Source: Paracoccaceae bacterium
GTDB taxonomy: Bacteria; Pseudomonadota; Alphaproteobacteria; Rhodobacterales; Rhodobacteraceae
DNA length: 28,181 nucleotides
Direction of reading: 5' to 3'
Assembly (NCBI GenBank): GCA_024304875.1
Contig: JAMWZF010000004.1
Span: forward strand, 1 to 28,181
Positions 7,361 to 15,821 of this stretch are shown piece by piece; the stretch's first letter is position 1; every line of letters starts with the position of its first letter. Under the pieces are notes generated by a model. The model worked only from the letters and a program-made list of their open reading frames with translations, made no database searches and was not told the DNA's origin. Both the position numbers and the translations under genes were made by a program.

Positions 7361-9364
7361 GTGCCGAGCCGAGCCGGATTGCGCCGCGCGTTCAGTGGCC
7401 TTCTCGACGCGATCGCGGCGCGGCTCGGCCTGACGCTGACGATCTCGGCCCTGCTGATGATGGGGCTTCTGGCCGGCCTCTACGTCGAGCGGTCCGCACA
7501 GCAGGCCGAGGAGAGCCGCCAGGTCTTCAGCGACCGGCATATCCGCAACGGCTTCATGTCGATGACGGACGTCCAGCGGCTCGTCCTGATCTTCCAGCAG
7601 GCCAAGGAGCATGGCGGGTTCAGACCCGAAACCCGGTCGGACTTCATCGCCGCATCGGACTTCCTCTATGCCCGCGCGCAACATTTCCGGCAGTCTCTCG
7701 AGGGCCAGGTCGAGAGCGACTACGCGCAGGAGGCGGTCCGCTCGGTCGATGCGGTGGTCGAGATCGCCGACCGGGCCGCGACGGCGACGGGCGATCTTTC
7801 CGCCCTCTGGCAAGAGATGCTGGCGGCCAACAACGAGGCACGCCGCGCGCTGACCATATTTCTGGAAGACATGGGCCGGCTCCAGAACGAGGTGATGCAG
7901 GATCAGGCGCGAGCGGTTCGCGAGCAGCGCCTGGTGGTCCTGGCCAGCATCTTCGGGATGACGGTGGTCGGACTCGCCTCCCTTCTCCTCCTTCGCCGTG
8001 AGGTCACGGCCCGGAACGCGCGCATCCGAGCCGAACGCCATGTGGAGCACCTGGCCTATTTCGACCAGCTGACCGATCTGCCGAACCGGGTCCAGTTCCA
8101 CGGATACCTGACCGAACGGCTGCTCCGTCCCGAGCCCGTCACGCTCGTTCTCCTCGACCTCGACGACTTCAAGGGTGTGAACGACACCTACGGCCATGCG
8201 GCGGGCGACGCCGTCCTGCGGCACGTCGCGGGCCTGCTGTCGAGGCTGGCCGCAGCGGCACAGGGTCTTGCCGCGCGGCTGGGCGGCGACGAGTTCGCCA
8301 TCGCCCTGCCGACCGACGATCCCGGCGCCCTGACCCGCACGCTTGCACAGCTGCTCCAGGATGCCCGCAACGGGATGTCCTTCAAGGGAGAGGGCCTCAG
8401 CATCGGGCTCAGCATCGGCTACGCGACCAGCACCCGGCTCGGCCAGGGCCGGCCGCCCAGCCTCGATAAGTTCTTTCGGGTCGTCGACTTCGCGCTCTAC
8501 TACTCGAAGTCGAGCGGCCGCGGCCGGTTCACCGAATACGACAGCGCGCTCGAGGGCCGGTTCCGGGAGCGCCAGTCGATGGTGGAGGAGCTGCCGCACG
8601 CCATTACCGGCGGCGGTCTCGACATATACCTTCAGCCGAAGGTCCGGATCCCGGGCGGTACGATCTACGGATTCGAGGCACTGGTCCGCTGGAACCGGGG
8701 CGGACAGGTCGTCAGCCCGGACGAGTTCATCAAGGTCGCCGAGGAATGCGGCCTGATCTACGACATCGACCGGCACGTCATGGATGTGGCCACCGGCCTC
8801 CTCGCCCGTTTCAACCGGGACCACGCATCGGACCTGTCGATCAGCGTCAACCTCTCGGCCCTGCACTTCAATTCCCGCCGCATCGTCGAGTGGGTCCGGG
8901 AGGCCCTGGCGACGTCCGGCCTCGGGACCGGCCTGCTGACGGTCGAGATCACGGAAACCGCCGAACTGCGCGACTGGCAGGAAGCCCAGGCAGTCATGGC
9001 GGACCTGCGGGCACTCGGGGCCAGGATCGCCATAGACGACTTCGGGGTCGGCTATTCCTCTCTCGCCTACCTGCGATCAAAGGTCGTGGACGAGGTCAAG
9101 ATCGACCGCTCCATCGTGGAGATGATCGAAACCTCGGACGAGGCCCGTTTCCTTCTGGACGGCGTGCTGTCCATTGCCGGGAACCTGGGCCTCGAGGTGG
9201 TGGTCGAGGGGGTCGAAAGCCGCGCGCAACTCGAGGCGCTCGAGAAGATGGGATCGACCCGGGCGCAGGGCTTCTACTTCGGCGAAGCGGTCCCGGCCGA
9301 TCAGGCGCTGGCGGCCCTGTCAAAGGTGACTGTCGCTGCGCCCGTCGCGGCGGTTTCCGGATGA
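7361..9364 (+). CDS. dcpA: DcpA-like membrane GGDEF-EAL protein (cyclic-di-GMP synthesis/hydrolysis)
   Basis: Inner-membrane protein of 667 aa from the GTG at 7361; the frame stays open upstream but overlaps the pruR-like gene, so this start is preferred. Membrane helices lie at about residues 22-42 and 190-212, enclosing a ~145-residue helical periplasmic sensor. The GGDEF domain follows (DLDDFKGVNDTYGH; GGDEF at 308-312). The inhibitory RxxD site before GGDEF is absent (A and G at those positions). The EAL domain has all expected motifs: EALVRW (from 439), NLSALHF, EITET, IDDFGVGYSS, VKIDRS and VEGVES. Both activities therefore look possible. It lies 8 bp behind the PruR-like gene, whose product would act on the periplasmic domain. 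By analogy with A. tumefaciens DcpA the pair would set cyclic-di-GMP level and surface attachment. Confidence 0.88.
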   Translation: MPSRAGLRRAFSGLLDAIAARLGLTLTISALLMMGLLAGLYVERSAQQAEESRQVFSDRHIRNGFMSMTDVQRLVLIFQQAKEHGGFRPETRSDFIAASDFLYARAQHFRQSLEGQVESDYAQEAVRSVDAVVEIADRAATATGDLSALWQEMLAANNEARRALTIFLEDMGRLQNEVMQDQARAVREQRLVVLASIFGMTVVGLASLLLLRREVTARNARIRAERHVEHLAYFDQLTDLPNRVQFHGYLTERLLRPEPVTLVLLDLDDFKGVNDTYGHAAGDAVLRHVAGLLSRLAAAAQGLAARLGGDEFAIALPTDDPGALTRTLAQLLQDARNGMSFKGEGLSIGLSIGYATSTRLGQGRPPSLDKFFRVVDFALYYSKSSGRGRFTEYDSALEGRFRERQSMVEELPHAITGGGLDIYLQPKVRIPGGTIYGFEALVRWNRGGQVVSPDEFIKVAEECGLIYDIDRHVMDVATGLLARFNRDHASDLSISVNLSALHFNSRRIVEWVREALATSGLGTGLLTVEITETAELRDWQEAQAVMADLRALGARIAIDDFGVGYSSLAYLRSKVVDEVKIDRSIVEMIETSDEARFLLDGVLSIAGNLGLEVVVEGVESRAQLEALEKMGSTRAQGFYFGEAVPADQALAALSKVTVAAPVAAVSG

Positions 9365-9389
9365 TCCCGGGTCGACCGGCGGTGGCCGC

Positions 9390-10616
9390 CTAGCGGCGCA
9401 GCCCCTCCAGCACGGCCACCATGCGATCCATCGCCGTCGCCCATCCCTTGGGTTCGCGGGCGAAACAGATTCGGAAATGTCCCGACGATCCGGGGCCGAA
9501 TTGGTAACCGGGGCTGATGAGCATCCCGGCGTCGCGGGCCAGCGCCTTGCCGATCTCGATATCGGTGCGCCCCAGGGCGCGGACGTCGGCCCAGAGATAG
9601 GCGGTGCCGTCCTGCGGATGAAACGTCATCCAGTCGAGGCCGGCGAGCCGGTCGACCGTCTGCCGGCGCAGGGCCGCGAAGTCCGCGATTCGCCCGTCCA
9701 GCCAGGCCTCGTCCGGCCCAAGCCAGCCGGCCAGGACGTGCTGGGCATAGGCCGGCGCCCGCAGGGAGGTGACGGAGAGGATGTTCTCGACCCCCTTCAT
9801 CGTCGCCTCGGACCCGACGACCACGCCGAGCCGGTATCCGGAGAGGGATTCGGTCTTGCTCGGCCCCAGCAGCGTGGCGGTGAGGTCGAAGGCCCCCTCC
9901 TCGGCCGCGATATGGGCGAAGGGCACGTCGCCGTAGACCAGCCTGGAATAGAGCTCGTCCGCGACGATGCCGACGCCGTATCGGACCGCGAGCCGCGCCA
10001 TGTCGCGGATGATCTCGGGCCGGTAGACCGCGCCCGTGGGGTTGTTGGGGTGGGAGAAGACCAGCTGCGTGGCCCCCCGGTCGCGGAACTCGGTCTCGAT
10101 CAGGTCGAGGTCGGGTTCGTACTTGCCGTCCCGCAGGATGAGCGGCGCATAGGCGACCTCGGCCCCGAGAAAGCGGAAGATGCGGGCGGTGAAGAGGTAG
10201 TCGGGGTCCATCACCACGACCCGGTCGCCGGCATCGACGCGGGAGGCCAGCACGCTGAAGAGCGCGGCCTGGGTGCCCGGGGTCAGGGCGACGTTGCGCT
10301 TGGGCTCGACCGGCACGCCGAGGAAGCCGGAGACGTTCCTCGCCACCGTCTCGAGCACGCCCGGATGGCCGCTGTAGCCGGTATAGGCCAGGTCCCCATC
10401 CTTCGCCGCCTCGGCAAAGCGCTCCAGCGCCCAGTCCGGGGGCGGAAAGTGGACCGTGTCGAAATGAGTCGTGTCGAGGAAGTCCTTCGGCACCTCGGCG
10501 AGGATCTCGAGGTCCGCTGCCCTCACGCTGGGCGGCGCGATGTCCGATCGTTCGGGCAGTTCCAGTGCCTCGACCCGCGTGCTGCGTTTCAGGGGCGGGG
10601 CGCTGTAGGTGTCCAT
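9390..10616 (-). CDS. Class I/II pyridoxal-phosphate aminotransferase
   Basis: Cytoplasmic PLP enzyme (408 aa) that would move an amino group between an amino acid and a 2-oxo acid. The start at 10616 (MDTYSAPPLKRST) has a GAGG site; an ATG at 10700 would add 28 residues but lies at or before the likely transcription start. Fold-type I motifs: Y81-G-H-P substrate loop, HPNNPTG with N192, the ADELYSR segment with D220 and Y223, Schiff-base lysine K254 in GPSKTESLSGYR, and R262. The C-terminal arginine motif is in GHFRICFARE. It resembles MalY/PatB and aspartate-type subfamilies about equally, so substrate is unknown. It is divergent from an aspartate dehydrogenase gene, which could recycle ammonia or aspartate. 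Its 3' end faces the GGDEF-EAL gene with only a small weak hairpin between. Confidence 0.85.
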   Translation of the reverse strand: MDTYSAPPLKRSTRVEALELPERSDIAPPSVRAADLEILAEVPKDFLDTTHFDTVHFPPPDWALERFAEAAKDGDLAYTGYSGHPGVLETVARNVSGFLGVPVEPKRNVALTPGTQAALFSVLASRVDAGDRVVVMDPDYLFTARIFRFLGAEVAYAPLILRDGKYEPDLDLIETEFRDRGATQLVFSHPNNPTGAVYRPEIIRDMARLAVRYGVGIVADELYSRLVYGDVPFAHIAAEEGAFDLTATLLGPSKTESLSGYRLGVVVGSEATMKGVENILSVTSLRAPAYAQHVLAGWLGPDEAWLDGRIADFAALRRQTVDRLAGLDWMTFHPQDGTAYLWADVRALGRTDIEIGKALARDAGMLISPGYQFGPGSSGHFRICFAREPKGWATAMDRMVAVLEGLRR

Positions 10617-10688
10617 GGATCGGGCCTCTTTTCGGTGGGTGTCGGGCATGAGAGCTACGAAAGCCCCAGCCGCCTGGAAACTGGCATA

Positions 10689-10717
10689 ATTGTCGTTCAT
10701 CCACGAGAAAAAGTCAT
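10689..10717 (-). promoter_or_regulatory. Candidate promoter of the aminotransferase gene
   Basis: On the minus strand ATGACT (10717-10712) and GACAAT (10694-10689) are 17 bases apart; each matches 4 of 6 consensus bases. The predicted transcript would begin near 10680, downstream of the ATG at 10700, which favours the start at 10616. Confidence 0.35.
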
Positions 10718-10780
10718 GGGTCGGCGATGTCGCGGCGCGGTAGCATGATGCGGATGCAGGAAGACCGGGGGAAGATAACG

Positions 10781-11596
10781 GTGCAGACAGATCTCAGCGT
10801 GGCCATCGGCGGCTTCGGCGCCATCGGGCGGACGGTGGCAAAGGCCCTGCACGAGGGGATGGAGGGATTTTCGCTCGCCGCCGTCTCGGCCCGGAATCCG
10901 GCGCGCGCCGAGGATTGGATGCGGACCGACTTCGGGCGGAGCTACCCGGTCCTCCCCCTCGGCGAGCTCGCCGGAGTGGCGGACGTGGTGGTGGAGTGCT
11001 GCCCCTCAGCCCTGTTGCCCGAGGTGGCCCGGCCCGTGCTGGAGGCCGGAAAGATCCTGATCGTTCTCAGCGTCGGTGCCCTGCCCGGTCAGCCGGACCT
11101 TGTCCCGCTTGCCGCGCGGACGGGCGGGCGCATCCTGGTGCCCTCAGGCGCCCTTCTCGGCCTTGATGCCGTTCAGGCCGCCGCCGAGGGAGTCATCGAG
11201 AGCGTGACGATCCAGACACGCAAGCCGCCCGCGAGCCTGAAGGGCGCGCCTGGCGTGGAGGCGATGGGCCTCGACCTCGACACGCTGACGGAGGCGGTCT
11301 GCTGCTTCTCGGGGCCGGCGGCCGAGGCGATCCACGGCTTTCCCGCCAACCTGAACGTGGCGGTGGCCCTCGGTCTGGCCGGGATCGGGCCGGAGCGGAC
11401 GATGGTGGAGATCTGGGCCGATCCGGGCGTCAGCCGGAATACCCACCGGATCAGCGTGACCTCGGACAGTTCGGACTTCACGATGCAGATCGAGGGGCGG
11501 CCGACCGAGGACAACCCGCGCACGGGGCGGCTGACGGCCCTCAGCGCAATATCGACGCTGAAGCGCCTGCGCGCCCCGCTGGTGATCGGGGCCTGA
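10781..11596 (+). CDS. L-aspartate dehydrogenase
   Basis: NAD(P)-dependent enzyme converting L-aspartate to iminoaspartate/oxaloacetate plus ammonia, or the reverse (271 aa from the GTG at 10781). The nucleotide-binding motif IGGFGAIGRTVA is at residues 8-19. The C-terminal DUF108-type domain carries the conserved HGFPANLNVAVALGLAGIGP segment and the NTHRISV segment, whose histidine is the usual active-site residue. The GTG start is preferred because the nucleotide-binding strand begins within a few residues and a GGGGAAG site precedes it; the frame remains open to ATGs at 10748 and 10754 and to 10727, so an 18-residue longer N-terminus is possible. In some bacteria this enzyme feeds NAD synthesis (NadX); no nad genes are in the window. 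It runs convergent to pepT with only 2 bp between the stop codons. Confidence 0.85.
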   Translation: MQTDLSVAIGGFGAIGRTVAKALHEGMEGFSLAAVSARNPARAEDWMRTDFGRSYPVLPLGELAGVADVVVECCPSALLPEVARPVLEAGKILIVLSVGALPGQPDLVPLAARTGGRILVPSGALLGLDAVQAAAEGVIESVTIQTRKPPASLKGAPGVEAMGLDLDTLTEAVCCFSGPAAEAIHGFPANLNVAVALGLAGIGPERTMVEIWADPGVSRNTHRISVTSDSSDFTMQIEGRPTEDNPRTGRLTALSAISTLKRLRAPLVIGA

Positions 11597-11598
11597 AA

Positions 11599-12837
11599 TC
11601 AGTCCTGCCCGGCGCCCTGAAGGATCGCGATGCAGACCGCCGTGGCCGCGGCCATGTCCTGCACCGAGATCCATTCCAGCGGGCCGTGGATTTCCTGCAT
11701 CCCGGTGAAGAGGTTCGGCGTGGGCAGCCCCATCTCGGTCAGACGCGATCCGTCGGTGCCGCCGCGCAGGGGTTCGGAGGCGGGCGCGATGCCCAAGGTT
11801 TCCATCGCCGTGCGGGCCAGCGTCACGGGCGTCATGTCGTCGTCGAGGGCGTAGCGCATGTTGCGGTATTGCTTGCGGATCTCGCAGGTGATGCGCGCCC
11901 GCGGCTCCGTCGCCTGCACCGCGTCGCAGACGGCGCGGACGATGCGGCCCTTCTCCTCCAGCCCCTCCATCTCGAAGTCGCGAAGGATCAGGGTGATCTT
12001 CATCTGGTCGGCGCTGCCGGACATGGTCGTGGCGTGGATGAAGCCCTCGTGGCCCTCGGTCAGCTCGGGCGTCATCGTGCCCTGCGGCAGCATGGACATG
12101 ATCCTGGATGCAAGCGTGATGGCGCTGACCAGCTTGCCCTTGGCCTTGCCCGGGTGGACCGAGACGCCGGTGACGGTGATCTCGGCCCCGTCGGCGGAGA
12201 AGCTGTCGTAGTCGATGCGCCCGATCTCGCCCCCGTCGAGGGTGTAGCCGAAGTCGGCCCCCAGGTCGGCGGGCAGCTTTTCGTGCACGCCGCGGCCGAT
12301 CTCCTCGTCCGGGGTGAAGGCGATGCGGAGGGTGGGGTGCCTGAGACCCGGCGTAGACAGCAGGTGCCGCGCCACGGTCATGATGATCGCGACGCCTGCC
12401 TTGTCGTCGGCGCCGAGGAGCGTCGTGCCCGAGGCGGTGACGATGTCGTCGCCGACCTTGGTGCCGAGGTAGGCGTTGTGTGCAGGCGTGAGCGTCAGGT
12501 CGGGGTTGTCGGGAAAGGTGATCGTCCCGCCGTCGTAGCCCCGCACCACCCTCGGCTTCACCCCGAAGGCGTTGAACTGTTCGGTCGTGTCCACGTGTGC
12601 CAGCAGCGCGATGACCGGCCCCGGTGCGGTGCCGGGCACGGTGGCGAGGACGGTGCCGTAATCCGTCAGCGTGACGTCGTGACCGCCGATCTCTTTCAGC
12701 TCCTCGACCAGCAGGTTCAGCATGTCAAATTGCCGCTCGCTGCTGGGCGTCGTCTGCGAGGCGTGGTCGCTCTGGCTGTCGATGGCGGTGTAGCGCAGGA
12801 GGCGCTCTTCAAGCTCGGCGGTGAACTGGGCGGTCAC
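11599..12837 (-). CDS. pepT: Peptidase T (tripeptide aminopeptidase, M20B)
   Basis: Zinc aminopeptidase (412 aa) that removes the N-terminal residue of tripeptides in the cytoplasm. The metal and catalytic residues of the family are all present: AHVDT (H81, D83), GADDKAG (D144 bridging), TPDEEIG (E178, E179), TLDGGE (D201) and the late histidine in FTGMQEIHGPLEW. Length is as expected. The GTG start has a good AGGAG site. It is the last gene of the peptide-importer operon, 42 bp behind the second ATPase gene, so imported oligopeptides would be trimmed here. No terminator is visible before the convergent aspartate dehydrogenase gene, whose stop is 2 bp away, so the transcripts probably overlap. 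Confidence 0.93.
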   Translation of the reverse strand: MTAQFTAELEERLLRYTAIDSQSDHASQTTPSSERQFDMLNLLVEELKEIGGHDVTLTDYGTVLATVPGTAPGPVIALLAHVDTTEQFNAFGVKPRVVRGYDGGTITFPDNPDLTLTPAHNAYLGTKVGDDIVTASGTTLLGADDKAGVAIIMTVARHLLSTPGLRHPTLRIAFTPDEEIGRGVHEKLPADLGADFGYTLDGGEIGRIDYDSFSADGAEITVTGVSVHPGKAKGKLVSAITLASRIMSMLPQGTMTPELTEGHEGFIHATTMSGSADQMKITLILRDFEMEGLEEKGRIVRAVCDAVQATEPRARITCEIRKQYRNMRYALDDDMTPVTLARTAMETLGIAPASEPLRGGTDGSRLTEMGLPTPNLFTGMQEIHGPLEWISVQDMAAATAVCIAILQGAGQD

Positions 12838-12879
12838 GAACGGTCTCCTGTCAGGTTGGATGCTGCGGTGTGGCAGGGG

Positions 12880-13902
12880 TCAGGCGGGGATGGCAAGGCC
12901 GTCCTGCCGGACCTCTTCCGCGAAATGGCAGGCGGCGGTCTGGCCGGTGCCAAGGTCCACGCGCGGCGGCACCTTGGTCCGGCAGACGTCCTGCGCCAGC
13001 GGGCAGCGGGGGTGGAACCGGCAGCCGGTCGGCAGGCCGGACTGGGAGGCGGCATCGCCAGGCAGGCGGATGCGCTGGCGTTTCACCTCGCTTGCCCGGT
13101 GGTCCGGCGCGGCCTGGATCAGCAGGCGGGTGTAGGGATGCCCCGCGCCCGAGATCAGCGCCTCGGCCGGTCCTTCCTCGAGCACGGCACCGAGGTACAT
13201 TACCGCGATCCTGTCGGCCATGTAGCGGGCCACGGACAGATCGTGCGTGATGTAGAGGTAGGTGACCCCGGTGTTCCGCTGCAGCCCGCGCATCAGGTTC
13301 ATCACGCCGGAGCGGATCGACACGTCGAGCATCGAGACGGGTTCGTCCGCGATCACCACCCGGGGCTTGATGATGAGCGCGCGGGCGATGGCGATGCGCT
13401 GGAGCTGGCCGCCCGAAAGTTCAGAGGGAAAGGCATCGGCGAATTGCGCGGCGGGGCGCAGCTCGACCGCCTCCAGCATCTCGAGCACCGCCGTCCGCAG
13501 CTCCGACTTGGGCACAAGTCCGTGCAGCGTGAGCGGCTCGGCCAACGACTGGCCGATGGTCAGCCGCGGGTTCAGCGCGTCGTAGGGGTTCTGGAAGATC
13601 ATCTGCACCTTGGCGCGGAAGGCCTTGAGCGCCGTCCCGGTGAGGTCGGTGACGTCCTTGCCCTCGAACAGGACACGGCCCGAGGTGGGCCTTTCCTGAA
13701 GCGTGGCGATCCGGCCCGCCGTGGTCTTGCCCGAGCCGCTTTCGCCCACCACGGCCAGCGTCTTGCCGGGATGCAGGTGCAGCGTCACGTCGTCGGCGGC
13801 GATCACCGGCGGATCGGCCCGGCCGGTCAGCCGGGCGAGGATGCCGGGGTCGGCGTTGTAGACCATGCGCAGGGTGTCGAGGGTCAGGATCGGGTCGGTC
13901 AT
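12880..13902 (-). CDS. dppF: DppF/OppF-like dipeptide ABC transporter ATP-binding protein
   Basis: Second ATPase (340 aa) of the dipeptide/oligopeptide-type importer. Walker A GESGSGKTT (53-61), Q-loop in MIFQNPYDALNPR, signature LSGGQLQR, Walker B VVIADE and H-loop YITHDLSVA are all intact. The C-terminus has the oligopeptide-transporter domain with the cysteine cluster GCRFHPRCPLAQDVC and a later C-H pair (ACHFAEE), which can hold an iron-sulfur cluster in this family. The ATG at 13902 overlaps the stop of the fused permease-ATPase gene by 4 bp. The same frame is open far upstream, but that stretch is antisense-type noise within the neighbour gene. It should form the ATPase heterodimer with the C-terminal half of the fused protein. 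Confidence 0.92.
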   Translation of the reverse strand: MTDPILTLDTLRMVYNADPGILARLTGRADPPVIAADDVTLHLHPGKTLAVVGESGSGKTTAGRIATLQERPTSGRVLFEGKDVTDLTGTALKAFRAKVQMIFQNPYDALNPRLTIGQSLAEPLTLHGLVPKSELRTAVLEMLEAVELRPAAQFADAFPSELSGGQLQRIAIARALIIKPRVVIADEPVSMLDVSIRSGVMNLMRGLQRNTGVTYLYITHDLSVARYMADRIAVMYLGAVLEEGPAEALISGAGHPYTRLLIQAAPDHRASEVKRQRIRLPGDAASQSGLPTGCRFHPRCPLAQDVCRTKVPPRVDLGTGQTAACHFAEEVRQDGLAIPA

Positions 13903-15821
13903 GCGCGGGCCTCCTGCGGGTCGGCGGCTTCGGCGGCGAAGTCCTCGGCGTAGTGACACTCCGAGACATGGCCATCGCCCAGGTCCACCGCGGGCGGCAC
14001 CTGCGCGCGGCAGAGGTCCGTCGCCGCCGGGCAGGCATGGGCGAAGCGGCAGCCGGTGGCGCTCGCCGCCGCCTCGGTATCGGTCGCGGGCAGGCTGGCG
14101 AGGTCTTCCAGCGGGCCCGTCAGGCTGGGCAGCGCGCCGATCAGGGTGCGGGTATAGGGATGGGCCGGGCGGTCGAAGATTCGGCGGGTCGGCGCGATCT
14201 CGACGATGCGGCCGGCGTACATGACCGCCACCGTCTCGCAGCTTTCGGCCACCGCGCCCATGTCGTGCGAGACGAGGATCAGGGACAGGTTCAGCCGCTC
14301 GCGCAGGTCCGCGATCTCGCCCAGGATCTGGTCCTGGATCAGCATGTCGAGGGCGGTGGTCGGCTCGTCCGCGATCACCAGCTCGGGTTCGAGGATCAGG
14401 GAGAGGGCGATCATCGCCCGCTGGCGCATGCCCCCCGAAAGCTGGTGCGGATAGGCGTTCATGCGGCTGCGCGGGATGCCGATCATGTCGAAGACTTCGC
14501 CGATGCGGGCGGCGGCCTCCTCCTTGCCGATGCCGGGCTTGTGCAGGCGCAGGGCGTCCATCATTTGCCGCCGGACGGTCGTGACCGGGTTCAGGGCGTT
14601 CATCGCGGACTGGAAGATCGTCGCCATCCGGGTCCAGCGCAGGGCGTCGATCCGCGAGCGCCCCTTCTCGGCCACCGGCTTGCCGTTCAGGACGATGGCC
14701 TTGCCGTCGTAGCGGATGGTGCCCGAGGTCAGCTCGGCGTTGTTCGGCATGGTCTGAAGCAGGGCCGAGCCGAGGCTGGACTTGCCGCAGCCGCTCTCGC
14801 CCACGATGCCGAGGGCGCCGCCGCGCGGGAGGCTGAAGCTGACCCCGTCGACTGCCGCGATCTTGCGATCCCCGGCGGTGTAGACGAGGCGCAGGTCCTC
14901 GACCTCGAGGATGGGCGTCTCGGCGGTCGGCTCGGGTTCGTTCGCCGGGGGCGCCACGCGGGTCCGCGCCTTGGGTGCGCCGCCCCGGGTCCGCAGTTGC
15001 GGGTTCATGGCGAAGTTGATGCTGTCGCCGAGGAGGTTGAGGCTGGCCACCAGCAGCAGCAGGGCCACCCCCGGCGCGATGGACATCCACGGGGCGAGCC
15101 GCAGGTGCCTCTGCCCTTCGAAGATCATGCCGCCCCAGCTGACGAGGTTCTGGTCCCCGAGGCCGAGGAAGCTGAGGCCCGCCTCGGTCAGGATCGCCAT
15201 GCCCATCAGGATCGTGCCGTCCGTGATGATCGGCGCGATGCCGTTGGGGATCACGTGCCGGACGATGACCCACCAATGCGACGCCCCGGCGGCCAGCGCG
15301 GCCTGCACATAGACGCGGGACTTCAGCGTCAGGACCTGGGACCGCATCAGCCGGGCCGAGCGGGGCCACGTGGTCAGGGCGATGGCGACGATGGTCAGCG
15401 GCAGGGAGGCGCCGAACAGAGCCACGATCAGCAGGATCAGGAAGAAGGTCGGGATCAGCAGGAAGATGTCGAAGACCCGGCTGAGCAGCCCGTCGATCCA
15501 GCCGCCGAAGTAGCCCGCCACCGCGCCGAGGACGGAGCCGATGAGGATGGACAACAGCGCCGCGCCGATGGCGACGACCAGCGCCACCCGCGCGCCCCAG
15601 ACGACGCGGGCGAAGATGTCCCGCCCGAAGTTGTCGGTGCCGAGCCAGTGGTCCGCATTGGGCGACTGGTAGAGGTCGAAGGCCATCTCGGCGGGGTCCG
15701 GCAGGCCGAGGACGGGGGCCAGCAGCGCGGCGGCGACGATCACCGCCAGCACGGTGAGGCTCAGCGCCCCCGGCAGGCTGCGCAGGGTGCCGCGGACGGT
15801 CTTGGCCAGCCCCGGGGTCAC
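13899..15821 (-). CDS. Fused DppC-DppD: peptide ABC transporter permease plus ATP-binding protein
   Basis: One 640-aa polypeptide joins the second permease and the first ATPase of the importer. Residues ~1-275 are DppC-like: an N-terminal helix, HWLGTDNFGRDIFARVVWGAR, several membrane segments and an EAA-type loop (AALAAGASHWWVIVRHVIPNG). A hydrophilic linker rich in P, A and E spans about 276-302. The DppD-like ATPase follows: Walker A GESGCGKSS (~338-346), LSGGMRQR, VIADEPTTALD, LVSHDMGAVAE, and a C-terminal cysteine cluster (GCRFAHACPAATDLC). Both halves look complete and there is no stop or frame change, so the fusion is real. Such permease-ATPase fusions occur in some actinobacterial and proteobacterial peptide/nickel importers. 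The GTG start overlaps the stop of the first permease gene by 4 bp. Confidence 0.92.
   Translation of the reverse strand: MTPGLAKTVRGTLRSLPGALSLTVLAVIVAAALLAPVLGLPDPAEMAFDLYQSPNADHWLGTDNFGRDIFARVVWGARVALVVAIGAALLSILIGSVLGAVAGYFGGWIDGLLSRVFDIFLLIPTFFLILLIVALFGASLPLTIVAIALTTWPRSARLMRSQVLTLKSRVYVQAALAAGASHWWVIVRHVIPNGIAPIITDGTILMGMAILTEAGLSFLGLGDQNLVSWGGMIFEGQRHLRLAPWMSIAPGVALLLLVASLNLLGDSINFAMNPQLRTRGGAPKARTRVAPPANEPEPTAETPILEVEDLRLVYTAGDRKIAAVDGVSFSLPRGGALGIVGESGCGKSSLGSALLQTMPNNAELTSGTIRYDGKAIVLNGKPVAEKGRSRIDALRWTRMATIFQSAMNALNPVTTVRRQMMDALRLHKPGIGKEEAAARIGEVFDMIGIPRSRMNAYPHQLSGGMRQRAMIALSLILEPELVIADEPTTALDMLIQDQILGEIADLRERLNLSLILVSHDMGAVAESCETVAVMYAGRIVEIAPTRRIFDRPAHPYTRTLIGALPSLTGPLEDLASLPATDTEAAASATGCRFAHACPAATDLCRAQVPPAVDLGDGHVSECHYAEDFAAEAADPQEARA

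Noticed and set aside
7310..8866. Long minus-strand open frame opposite the GGDEF-EAL gene
   Set aside because: No recognisable domain and shadow-type composition; the plus strand encodes complete GGDEF and EAL domains.
9378..9390. ggcgg/ccgcc hairpin between the GGDEF-EAL and aminotransferase genes as a bidirectional terminator
   Set aside because: Five base pairs, no T-run on either side, and it touches the aminotransferase stop codon.
13903..15369. Upstream extension of the DppF frame inside the fused permease-ATPase gene
   Set aside because: The stretch is a low-complexity shadow of the fused gene; the true DppF start is the ATG at 13902 with a 4-bp overlap.
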